Source: JAPEKQ01 sp964516845
Lineage (GTDB): Bacteria; Joyebacterota; Joyebacteria; Joyebacterales; Joyebacteraceae
DNA: 64,000 nt
Assembly (NCBI GenBank): GCA_964516845.1
Contig: CAZEXP010000010.1
Location: forward strand, 1 to 64,000
Direction of reading: 5' to 3'
The position numbers and the translations under genes were made by a program. Below the pieces are notes generated by a model. That model ran no database searches. It was not told where the DNA came from and worked only from the letters and a program-made list of their open reading frames with translations. Within the stretch, counting starts at the first letter, position 1. Every line of letters begins with the position of its first letter. This document shows positions 16,484-24,334 of the stretch, piece by piece.

Positions 16484-18385
16484 ATGTCGAGGCGCCTGCC
16501 GGACGAGCTCATCGATCGTATCCGTGAGTCGAATGACATCGTCGACGTGATCTCGGAGCGTATCCCGCTCAAGCGTGCGGGCGTCAACTACAAGGGGAGA
16601 TGTCCGTTCCATCAGGAGAAGACGCCGTCCTTCAACGTCAATCCCCAGCGTCAGATCTACCACTGTTTCGGGTGCGGCGCCGGGGGCAACGTCATCACGT
16701 TTCTGATGGAGTACGAGAAACTCGAATTCCTCGATGCGGTCCGCGAACTCGCGCAGCGGGCCGGGGTTGCGCTCCCGGAGCGCGGCTCCGACCGGATGGC
16801 CCAGGACGATCCCGTATTCGCCGCGAATCAGATGGCGGTGGACTTCTTCCGAAGCTCGCTCGCGGGGACCTCGGGCGGCCCGGCCCGGGAGTACGTCAAG
16901 GGGCGGGGCCTGAGTTCCGATGTTGTTACGGAGTTCGCGATCGGATACGCGCCGCCGGGGTGGGACAACCTCCTGAAGCACGCGAGGGCGTCCGGCGTGA
17001 AGGAGAGCGTGCTCATCGAGGCGGGTCTCGCCGTCCCTCGCGAGGGCGGCGGTTCGTATGACCGTTTTCGCGACCGGCTCATCTTTCCGCTTCTGGCCGC
17101 GGCCGGGAAGGCCGTCGGCTTCGGGGGGCGGGCGTTCGGCGATGCCGAGCCGAAGTATCTCAACTCGCCGGAGACGCGCGTCTATCGCAAGAGCCACTAC
17201 CTCTACGGGTTGAATCAGGCAAGGCAGTCGATTCGGATGACGCGCGAGGCCATTCTCGTCGAAGGCTACATGGACGTCCTGAGCCTCGTGCAGGCGGGGT
17301 TCCGCAACGTCATCGCGTCAGCGGGGACCGCGCTGACGAGCGAGCAGGCGAAGATCATCGACCGGTATGCCGACAAGGTCTTCGTCGCATACGACGGTGA
17401 CGATGCGGGTCTCTCCGCGGCGACGCGCGCGGCCGAGGCTCTCGTCGAGCTGGGGCTCAAGGTGCGCGTGGCGCTCCTGCCGGACGGGAACGACCCGGAC
17501 TCGTACGTGAAGGAGCACGGGGCCGAAGCGCTGCGGGAAGCGCTCGCGTCCGCGCAGGACTTCATCGACTTCTTCGTCAGCACCAACGCGACCGATTCGG
17601 CCGACGGCCGCGAGCAGGCGGCGCGGGCGCTCATCGAAACGGTCTCGCACGTCGCTGACCCGATCAAGGCAGACCTGATGCTCGAGAAGGTTGCTGAGGC
17701 GCTCTCGCTGAGACACGGCGCCGTGCTCCGCCTCTACGAGGCGAAGCGCGCGGAGCTGACGTCGCGGCGACCGCGCGACGAGCGAGGCAGGACGGTTCAC
17801 GCGGGCGCGACCGCGACAGCGCGCGGGACGGCCCCCGCTGGCGCCGCCGCCACGAGGGGCGCAGGCGCGGGTGGCTCCGGCTCCGTGGAGGAGCCGCCGC
17901 CACCGACGGATCCGCGGGGTGATGAGGCGGAAGCGCCACGGCTCGAGGTTTCGAGCCTCGTGCGCTCGGCGGAGGAGGGGTTGCTGGGGCTGCTTCTCGC
18001 CGGAGGTGGTCTCGCGGAGTGCGTGCGCGCCGTGGCGAGGCCGGACGAGTTCATGAGCGACCCGGTTCGCGGCCTCGTAGAGCGCCTGTGGGACGTGACC
18101 GGTCGGGCGGCAGTTGACGTCTCGGCGCTCATCGGGCCCGACGATGCCCCGGGGACCGCGAAGCTTCTGACCGAACTTGCTATGAGAGAGCTCCCGGAAG
18201 ATGGCGGGAGGCTCTGTGATGACTATATTAGGACGATGAGGCGGGCGCAGATCGAGGAAGAGATCCGCGTGGTGGAAGAGGAAATCCGGGCTGCAGAGCT
18301 GACCGACGACGGAGCGCTGATGGAGCGTGTCGGGAAACGGCTCGAGCTTGCGCGCAAGCTCGAGGAGCTCAGCGGCGGCAGGTGA
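16484..18385 (+). CDS. dnaG: DNA primase
   Basis: 633 residues. The CHC2 zinc finger is complete (Cys40, His43, Cys61, Cys64). The Toprim catalytic core has EGYMD with Glu260 and DGDDAG with Asp304 and Asp306, which bind the metal used to make RNA primers at the replication fork. The C-terminal helicase-interaction domain (about 490-633) follows an Ala/Gly/Pro-rich low-complexity linker of about 50 residues (430-485), longer than usual and compositionally distinct. The ATG abuts the preceding stop. The gene lies four bases from an alternative rpoD GTG, the classical dnaG-rpoD pairing. Confidence 0.96.
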   Translation: MSRRLPDELIDRIRESNDIVDVISERIPLKRAGVNYKGRCPFHQEKTPSFNVNPQRQIYHCFGCGAGGNVITFLMEYEKLEFLDAVRELAQRAGVALPERGSDRMAQDDPVFAANQMAVDFFRSSLAGTSGGPAREYVKGRGLSSDVVTEFAIGYAPPGWDNLLKHARASGVKESVLIEAGLAVPREGGGSYDRFRDRLIFPLLAAAGKAVGFGGRAFGDAEPKYLNSPETRVYRKSHYLYGLNQARQSIRMTREAILVEGYMDVLSLVQAGFRNVIASAGTALTSEQAKIIDRYADKVFVAYDGDDAGLSAATRAAEALVELGLKVRVALLPDGNDPDSYVKEHGAEALREALASAQDFIDFFVSTNATDSADGREQAARALIETVSHVADPIKADLMLEKVAEALSLRHGAVLRLYEAKRAELTSRRPRDERGRTVHAGATATARGTAPAGAAATRGAGAGGSGSVEEPPPPTDPRGDEAEAPRLEVSSLVRSAEEGLLGLLLAGGGLAECVRAVARPDEFMSDPVRGLVERLWDVTGRAAVDVSALIGPDDAPGTAKLLTELAMRELPEDGGRLCDDYIRTMRRAQIEEEIRVVEEEIRAAELTDDGALMERVGKRLELARKLEELSGGR

Positions 18386-18417
18386 ACCTCTCTCTGACCG
18401 GGGGGCGAACGACACAC

Positions 18418-20214
18418 ATGGCGAAGCGTTCAGCTGAGAAGATCGCGGCCGCGATCGTGAAGACCGTCGGCGAGTCAAAGACGCTGACGTACGAGGAACT
18501 GGGTTCGTACTTCGGCAGTGATATTGATATCGATGCCGTCGACGACGTCTACTGCCGGCTCGGCGACGCCGGGATCGAGGTCGTTGACAAGAAGATCCGT
18601 GAGGAGAAGCGCAAGCGCGAGTCGACGCGGAAGGCCAAGGCGCAGCCACGGCTCCGCTTCGACGATCCGGTCCGCATGTATCTCAGGGAGATGGGGCAGG
18701 TCAAGCTGCTTGACCGCGAGGGTGAAGTCGAGATCTGCAAGCGGATCGAGGTGGCGGAGAACATGGCCTACGGAGCCGTGTTCGAGTCGCTCACGACCAT
18801 GAAGCGCATGGCGGTGCTCTCCGAGCGCCTGAAGTCGGACAAGCTCCGGATGGACCGTGTCGTCCGCATCGACAGGAAGCGCAAGAACGCGACGGGCAAC
18901 GAAGAGCGGCGGCGTGTCGTTCTCCGCCTGAACAAGATCATCAAGCTCGACACCGAGCGGCGCGAGCTCGAGCTGAAGCTCAGGAAATCAAAGCCCCAGC
19001 ATGCGCGGCAGACGCAGAAGGCCATCGATCGGCGCCAGAAGACGCTGATGACCGAGGCGAAGAAGCTCAGCCTGAGTCCCCGGCAGGTTGTGAAGATGAG
19101 CGCGCGCATCGCCGAACTCGTTGACAAGATCCAGCGTCTCGAGATCGAGATCGACGAGATGTCGCACGAGCACGAGAAGGCCGTCAAGCGCGTCGAACGC
19201 GCTGAATCGAAGAAGAAGCGCGAGCGGGCGGCCACGCGCGCGGCGAAGAAGACGGGCGGCAAGGTGGCGGCCGAGGCCGAGGCGGAGGCCGAGAAGAAGG
19301 CTGAGGCGAAGAAGAGTTCGCGCGCGAAGTCCCTCACGGTTCTCAAGAAGGAGGCCGAGGATCTCGCGAACGAGGTCCGCAATCGCAAGCGTGCACTTCG
19401 TCGCATCGAGCGGGAGTGTGGTGTCGACTGCGTTCAGATGAAGGACGTGTGGCGTCGCATCCAGACGGGCGAGTACGAGGCCAACCGCGCGAAGACCGAG
19501 ATGGTCGAGGCGAACGTGCGTCTCGTGATCTCGATCGCGAAGCGCTACACGCATCGCGGTCTGGACTTTCTCGATCTGATCCAGGAGGGGAACACGGGTC
19601 TGATGCGGGCGGTCGAGAAGTTTGACTACACGCGAGGATACAAGTTCTCCACGTACGCCACCTGGTGGATCCGTCAGGCCATCACGAGAGCCATTGCCGA
19701 CCAGGCGCGGACGATCCGCGTGCCGGTCCACATGATCGAGGCGATCAACAAGGTCGTCCGCACCACGAGGCAACTTGTCCAGGAGGAGGGGCGCGATCCC
19801 TCGGTCGATGAGATCGCCGACAAGCTCGAGCTGTCCGAGGACAAGGTCAAGGGGATCCTGAAGGCGGCACAGCAGCCCATCTCGCTTGACCGTCCGATCG
19901 GCGAGGACGAGGACTCCAGTCTCGGCGACTTCGTGGAGGACACGAAGGTCATATCGCCGTCCGACTACGCATCATTCAAACTGCTCCGTGAGGAGATCAA
20001 CGAGGTGCTTGCCGAACTCGACCCGCGGGAGGAACGCATCATTCGCCTCCGCTTTGGTCTCGACAAGGACCAGGCTCCGATGACGCTCGAGGAGGTCGGA
20101 GCCATCTTCGGCGTGACGCGCGAGCGCGTCCGCCAGATCGAGAAGAAGGCCATCGGCAAACTCCGGCACTACAAGCGCCGGAGCCGGCTCCGAGGCTACA
20201 TCGACCTGCCATAG
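18418..20214 (+). CDS. rpoD: Primary RNA polymerase sigma factor (sigma70)
   Basis: 598 residues. Region 1.1-like residues 1-60 (AEKIAAAIVKTVGESKTLTY), region 1.2 (DPVRMYLREMGQVKLLDREGE), a Lys/Glu/Ala-rich non-conserved coiled segment of about 220 residues, regions 2.1-2.4 (RLVISIAKRYTHRGLDFLDL, YKFSTYATWWIRQAITRAIA), region 3, and region 4.2 with the helix-turn-helix MTLEEVGAIFGVTRERVRQI. It directs the core enzyme to the TTGACA/TATAAT promoters that recur in this window. ATG at 18418 is used; a GTG at 18382 overlapping dnaG would add 12 non-conserved residues. The two strong tRNA genes follow. Confidence 0.97.
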   Translation: MAKRSAEKIAAAIVKTVGESKTLTYEELGSYFGSDIDIDAVDDVYCRLGDAGIEVVDKKIREEKRKRESTRKAKAQPRLRFDDPVRMYLREMGQVKLLDREGEVEICKRIEVAENMAYGAVFESLTTMKRMAVLSERLKSDKLRMDRVVRIDRKRKNATGNEERRRVVLRLNKIIKLDTERRELELKLRKSKPQHARQTQKAIDRRQKTLMTEAKKLSLSPRQVVKMSARIAELVDKIQRLEIEIDEMSHEHEKAVKRVERAESKKKRERAATRAAKKTGGKVAAEAEAEAEKKAEAKKSSRAKSLTVLKKEAEDLANEVRNRKRALRRIERECGVDCVQMKDVWRRIQTGEYEANRAKTEMVEANVRLVISIAKRYTHRGLDFLDLIQEGNTGLMRAVEKFDYTRGYKFSTYATWWIRQAITRAIADQARTIRVPVHMIEAINKVVRTTRQLVQEEGRDPSVDEIADKLELSEDKVKGILKAAQQPISLDRPIGEDEDSSLGDFVEDTKVISPSDYASFKLLREEINEVLAELDPREERIIRLRFGLDKDQAPMTLEEVGAIFGVTRERVRQIEKKAIGKLRHYKRRSRLRGYIDLP

Positions 20215-20227
20215 GCCTTTGGCTGTG

Positions 20228-20256
20228 TTGACATCGGATATGGTGAGTGTTACGCT
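20228..20256 (+). promoter_or_regulatory. Sigma70 promoter of the tRNA pair
   Basis: TTGACA (20228-20233), 17 bases, TACGCT (20251-20256), 11 bases before the first mature tRNA nucleotide. The GC-containing -10 box and the short leader fit a strong stable-RNA promoter. Confidence 0.7.
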
Positions 20257-20267
20257 CTTGGATTCGC

Positions 20268-20342
20268 GGGCCCATAGCTCAGCGGTAGAGCAGCGGACTC
20301 ATAATCCGTAGGTCCTTGGTTCGAATCCGAGTGGGCCCACCA
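20268..20342 (+). tRNA. tRNA with CAU anticodon (elongator Met, or Ile2)
   Basis: A full cloverleaf of 75 bases including an encoded CCA. The acceptor stem GGGCCCA pairs with TGGGCCC, the D arm begins GCTCAGCGG, the anticodon stem-loop has loop CTCATAA, and the T arm contains TTCGAAT. The anticodon is CAT. The fully paired G1-C72 rules out initiator tRNA. A CAU elongator can be tRNA-Met or, if lysidine-modified, tRNA-Ile2 reading AUA; the loop sequence alone does not decide. Confidence 0.93.
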
Positions 20343-20354
20343 CGAGAACAGCTC

Positions 20355-20431
20355 GGGCGATTAGCTCAGTTGGTTAGAGCGCCGGTCTCACATACCGGAG
20401 GTCACTGGTTCGAATCCAGTATCGCCCACCA
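20355..20431 (+). tRNA. tRNA-Val (CAC)
   Basis: A 77-base cloverleaf with encoded CCA: acceptor GGGCGAT/ATCGCCC, D arm GCTCAGTTGGTTAGAGC, anticodon stem CCGGT/ACCGG around loop CTCACAT with anticodon CAC, and T arm ACTGG/CCAGT around TTCGAAT. It lies 12 bases after the CAU tRNA and is surely part of the same transcript. The 230 bases to the next gene hold no feature I can support. Confidence 0.95.
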
Positions 20432-20661
20432 TACCGAGAGCGTGGCACACCGAACACCGAGGAGGCTGTCCTGACAGATGACGTCTACATCAGGGGCCTG
20501 AACACGCAGACGGATGCTGCGCGGCCGCGCGTCCAGATTCGGGCGGCGGCCGATGGACAGATGAGTCCTTCCTGGGCGTACCCCTCGGGGTGCGTCTTTG
20601 TGTAGGTGGTAGCGACGCAGGGGAACGGGTATGGACGACCCATTGAGTAGGGAGGCGTCCG

Positions 20662-21381
20662 GTGCGAGAAGAGCTCGAGCGACTTCTTGAGCTTCAGAAG
20701 ATAGACGTTGTGCTGGCCGAGGCGGCCTGGGAGGCGGAGGGACTGCCGCCCAAGATCGCCGAACTCGAGGAACAGCTGACGTCGGCCGACGCGCTGGTCA
20801 CGGAGTCCGAGGAGTCGATGCAGCAGGCCACGAAGGACAGACTGCGGCTCGAGGGTGACCTGCGGGATCAGGGAGCGAAGCTGGAGGACCTCAAGGGGAA
20901 GCAACTCGTCATCAAGACGAACGAGGAGTACGCGGCGCTCACGCACGAGATCGACTACATGCGGAAGATGATCTCCGAGACCGAGGATGTTGTCCTCAAG
21001 ATGCTTGAGGACGTTGACGTGAAGACGGCGGAGCTGGAGGAACGGCGTGCGGCGGCTGATGGCGCGAGGGGCGAGCTCGAAGGTCGGATCACAGAGCTCA
21101 GGAGCGAACTCGCGAAGCTGCGCGAGTTCGGCATGCTCAAGAACGACGAGCGGACGCGCGTCGCGATGCACGTTGATGAGAGGCTGCTCCTTCGCTACGA
21201 GCGTATCCTCGCGAGCAAGGGCGACAACGCTGTCGTTCCCCTCGTGGCCGATGTCTGCACCGGGTGCTACAAGCGCCTTCCTCCGCAGGCGGCCATCGAG
21301 GTGAGGCGCGGGAACCGCATCGCCGAGTGCGACAGCTGCGGGCGCATCCTGTACTGGAAGGAAGCCGTCGAGGATGAGTAG
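20662..21381 (+). CDS. Coiled-coil protein with C-terminal C4 zinc ribbon
   Basis: 239 residues. Residues about 1-190 form a long helical hairpin of heptads (MREELERLLELQKIDVVLAE, AELEEQLTSADALVTESEES). The C-terminus is a zinc ribbon with two CxxC knuckles (VCTGCYKRLP and CDSCGRILYW). This is the widespread zf-RING_7/CT398-like family found next to RNase H and nif3-type genes; proposed roles are in nucleic-acid or secretion-apparatus binding, none proven. The GTG start has GGAGG six bases upstream. It overlaps the RNase H gene by eight bases, so the two are coupled. Confidence 0.85.
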   Translation: MREELERLLELQKIDVVLAEAAWEAEGLPPKIAELEEQLTSADALVTESEESMQQATKDRLRLEGDLRDQGAKLEDLKGKQLVIKTNEEYAALTHEIDYMRKMISETEDVVLKMLEDVDVKTAELEERRAAADGARGELEGRITELRSELAKLREFGMLKNDERTRVAMHVDERLLLRYERILASKGDNAVVPLVADVCTGCYKRLPPQAAIEVRRGNRIAECDSCGRILYWKEAVEDE

Positions 21382-22051
21382 ACCCGAGGCCCTGCTTCTG
21401 GGCGGGATCATCGAGGGGCTTCGCTGGAAGGATGCTGCGGCGCGCGTGGGGCTCTCCGAAGACCGCGCTCTGTCGTTTCTCGAGAGCGTGCAGCGCTTCG
21501 CATCCTCCGTTGGGTCCGTCTCCGAGTTCGGCACGGTTGAACCCCCGGCCGGCGGTGGCGCGGAGTCGAGTGAAGGCGACGCCCACAACGTGCAGTCGAC
21601 GCCGAAGGGGTCGACTGCTCAGAGCTCGGCCGGCGGAAGCCGGACGAGAACCCTCGTGGTGTATACCGACGGCGCATCGCTCGGCAATCCCGGTGACGCC
21701 GGCGCCGGCGCGGTTATCACGACGCCCGATGGGGAGAAGGTGGACACGGTCTCGGAGTACCTGGGGCGGGCGACGAACAACGTTGCGGAGTACGAGGCCG
21801 TCCGCATGGGCATCGAGACCGCCCTCGCTCACGGCGCCCGCGTCGTCGAGTTGAGGCTGGACAGCGAACTCGTGGCGCGACAGCTGATGGGGCGCTACAA
21901 GGTCCGCGACCCGAAGCTTCAGGAGAAGTACCTCCAGGTCTCGGCGCTCATCGCGCGCCTCGAGGACATCTCGATCACGCACGTGCCCCGGGAGCAGAAC
22001 GGTGAGGCCGACCGCCTCGCGAAGCGTGGGGCGAAACACGGCATCGAATAG
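21374..22051 (+). CDS. RNase HI family protein with N-terminal helical extension
   Basis: 225 residues. The C-terminal 130 residues are a type I RNase H fold with all four acidic residues: Asp99 in YTDGASLGNPG, Glu139 in NNVAEYEAV, Asp163 in LRLDSELV and Asp213 in NGEADRLAKRG. It should cut RNA in RNA-DNA hybrids. The N-terminal 45 residues (IIEGLRWKDAAARVGLSEDR) look like a helix-turn-helix-type bundle, joined by a Ser/Gly-rich linker (about 50-90). It follows the zinc-ribbon gene with overlap and is followed by rnpB. Confidence 0.88.
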   Translation: MSRPEALLLGGIIEGLRWKDAAARVGLSEDRALSFLESVQRFASSVGSVSEFGTVEPPAGGGAESSEGDAHNVQSTPKGSTAQSSAGGSRTRTLVVYTDGASLGNPGDAGAGAVITTPDGEKVDTVSEYLGRATNNVAEYEAVRMGIETALAHGARVVELRLDSELVARQLMGRYKVRDPKLQEKYLQVSALIARLEDISITHVPREQNGEADRLAKRGAKHGIE

Positions 22052-22124
22052 CCTGGCGGGGCGATGCTGCCCGCTGGTTCCGGATACAGGGGCGCCTGTC
22101 GGCGCCATCGTTCTCTGACAACAG

Positions 22125-22503
22125 ATTGCAGCAGGCCAGGCGACCGCGGGCGGACGTGTCCGTCCGAGGAAAGTCCGAGCTCCACAGGGCAGGACGCTGG
22201 GTAACGCCCAGTGGGAGTGATCCTAAGGAAAGTGCCGCAGAGAGGGAGACCGCCTAAGGGAGCCGCTTGCGGTTCCCCGGCAAGGGTGAAAAGGTGGGGT
22301 AAGAGCCCACCAGTGTCCCCGGTGACGGGGGCAGCTAGGTAAACCCCGTCCGGAGCGAGACCAAGTAGGGGAGAAGAAGCGGCCCGCTTCGCTAGAACTC
22401 CCGGGTAGGTTGCTTGAGGCGTCGGGTAACCGGCGTCCCAGATGAATGGTCGTCGCGGAAGGTTCGCCTTCCGACAGAACTCGGCTTACGGCCTGCTGCA
22501 GCT
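22125..22503 (+). ncRNA. rnpB: RNase P RNA (bacterial type A)
   Basis: The conserved core is easily seen: GAGGAAAGTCCGAGCTCC near 22169 (CR I), GTGAAAAGGTGGGGTAAGAG (CR II/III area) near 22287, AAACCCCGTCCGGAGC near 22340, and ACAGAACTCGGCTTACGGCC near 22475 (CR V). Helix P1 is formed by GCAGCAGGCC (22128-22137) pairing with GGCCTGCTGC (22490-22499). It is the catalytic RNA that removes 5' leaders from tRNA precursors. It fills most of the 517-base gap between the RNase H and recJ genes. Exact ends are approximate; no clear terminator or promoter was recognised. Confidence 0.95.
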
Positions 22504-22568
22504 CTGAGAGTCGGCTCCGGAATCTCATCCGGGTCCGATGGACATCAGCACCGACGAGAGGAACACGC

Positions 22569-24293
22569 GTGTTCGTACGGAAACGATGGATACTACCTGA
22601 CAGCGACGTCTCGGCTCACGGCGTCTCGCTCGCCGAGGAGCTGCAGGTACACCCGGCCTTCGCCGCCATCCTCGCCAGTCGCGGCGTCGTGACGCAGGCG
22701 GATGCCGCGGCGTTCCTCAGGCCCGATCGCTCCGAGCTCTGCGACCCCTTCCTCCTTCCTGATATCGATCCGGCGCTCGAGAGGCTCCGCCGCGCGGTCG
22801 ACAACCGCGAGGGCATCCTCGTCTGCGGCGACTACGACGTCGACGGCATCACCTCCATCGTCCTGATGAAGCGGTGCCTCGAGTCCGTCGGATGCCGCGT
22901 CGACTTCTACATTCCGAACCGACTCGATGAGGGGTACGGGTTGTCCGACCGCGGTGTGAAGCTCGCTCGCGACGTCGGGGCCAAGCTCATCGTCACCGTT
23001 GACAGCGGCGTCACAGGGCACGAGCAGGTCTCGCTGGCGCGTGAGATGGGGCTCGACGTCATCGTGACCGATCACCACGAGCCGCAGGAGACGCTTCCCG
23101 ACGCGCTCGCGGTCGTCGATCCGAAACGGAAGGATTCGCTCTATCCGTATAAGGATCTAGCCGGTGTCGGTGTCGCCTTCAAGGTGCTCGAGGCGCTCGC
23201 CCGGGACTACCGCGAACTTGCCTACACCGTCGAGGAGAACCTCGACCTCGTGGCGGTCGGGACCGTCGCGGACATCGTCCCGCTCAGGTCCGAGAACCGT
23301 ATTCTCACGGCGCTCGGTCTCGAGCGGCTTCGCAACACCGGGAACGCCGGACTCGCCGCCCTCATGGACGTGGCGAAGGTCGAACCGGCGAGCGCGCGCG
23401 CAGCGCACATCGGCTTCGCGCTCGGCCCGCGTCTCAACGCCGCGGGCAGGTTGGGTGACGCCAGCATCGGCGTCGAACTCCTGACGACAGACGACACTGA
23501 GCTGGCCAAGAGCATCGCGCAGCAGCTTGACGGTGAGAACCGCAAGCGGCGCGAACTCGAACGCCAGGTGCTCGAGGACGCGGAGCGGATGATCGACGAG
23601 CAGATAGACCTCAAGGGCACGCGGTCGATCGTTCTCTGGTCGTCCGGCTGGCATCCCGGCGTCATCGGCATCGTGGCCTCGCGCATCGCGAAGCAGCACA
23701 ACCGACCGACCATCCTCCTTTCGATCACCGACGGCATGGCGAAGGGTTCGGGCCGGAGCATCCCCGGGTTCGACCTGCACGCGGCGCTCATCTCCTGCAA
23801 GCACTTCCTCGACAGTTTCGGCGGCCATCAGCATGCCGCCGGCGTTTCACTGGCGGAGGAAAGGCTCGAGGAGTTCCGCGACTGTGTCGAGCAGGCCGTG
23901 TCCGCGAAGCTCACCGCCGACGACCTGGTTGCCGTCATCGACATCGACGGCGAGATCCGCCTGCCCAACTGCACCTTTGACCTCGTGCACCAGCTTCAGA
24001 AGCTCCGGCCGTTCGGAGCGGGCAACCCCGAGCCGGTGTTCGGAACGCGGCGCGTGAAGGTCGAGGATGCAAAGACCGTCGGCAACGGCCACCTGCGGAT
24101 GCGCGTTTCGCAGGAAGGTCGGGTCATGGATGTCATCGGCTTCGGCATGGCCGAAGCATACAGAGAGCTCAGGAGCGAGATGCGCGACAGCTCGTTCATG
24201 GTGTCGCTCGCCTACGTGCTCGAAGAGAATACCTGGCGTGGGGAGACGAACCTGCAGCTCCGCCTCAAGGACGTGCAGCCCGAGGACTACTGA
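22569..24293 (+). CDS. recJ: Single-stranded-DNA-specific exonuclease RecJ
   Basis: 574 residues with DHH and DHHA1 domains. Motifs: DYDVDG at residues 88-93, VTDHHEP with Asp168-His170, GRSIPGFDLHAAL and the GGHQHAAGVSL motif of DHHA1, then a C-terminal OB-fold (RPFGAGNPEPVFG). RecJ degrades single-stranded DNA 5' to 3' in recombination and mismatch and base-excision repair. The GTG at 22569 is selected because AGAGGA lies seven bases upstream; the open frame extends back to 22446 but that part lies in rnpB. Confidence 0.95.
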   Translation: MFVRKRWILPDSDVSAHGVSLAEELQVHPAFAAILASRGVVTQADAAAFLRPDRSELCDPFLLPDIDPALERLRRAVDNREGILVCGDYDVDGITSIVLMKRCLESVGCRVDFYIPNRLDEGYGLSDRGVKLARDVGAKLIVTVDSGVTGHEQVSLAREMGLDVIVTDHHEPQETLPDALAVVDPKRKDSLYPYKDLAGVGVAFKVLEALARDYRELAYTVEENLDLVAVGTVADIVPLRSENRILTALGLERLRNTGNAGLAALMDVAKVEPASARAAHIGFALGPRLNAAGRLGDASIGVELLTTDDTELAKSIAQQLDGENRKRRELERQVLEDAERMIDEQIDLKGTRSIVLWSSGWHPGVIGIVASRIAKQHNRPTILLSITDGMAKGSGRSIPGFDLHAALISCKHFLDSFGGHQHAAGVSLAEERLEEFRDCVEQAVSAKLTADDLVAVIDIDGEIRLPNCTFDLVHQLQKLRPFGAGNPEPVFGTRRVKVEDAKTVGNGHLRMRVSQEGRVMDVIGFGMAEAYRELRSEMRDSSFMVSLAYVLEENTWRGETNLQLRLKDVQPEDY

Positions 24294-24334
24294 CGTCTCA
24301 GGTTTCGCATCCCCACCTTCCCACGCGTGATCCA

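Noticed and set aside
22446..22568. Longer recJ start inside rnpB
   Set aside because: The extra 41 residues are translated RNase P RNA sequence; the GTG at 22569 has its own AGAGGA site.
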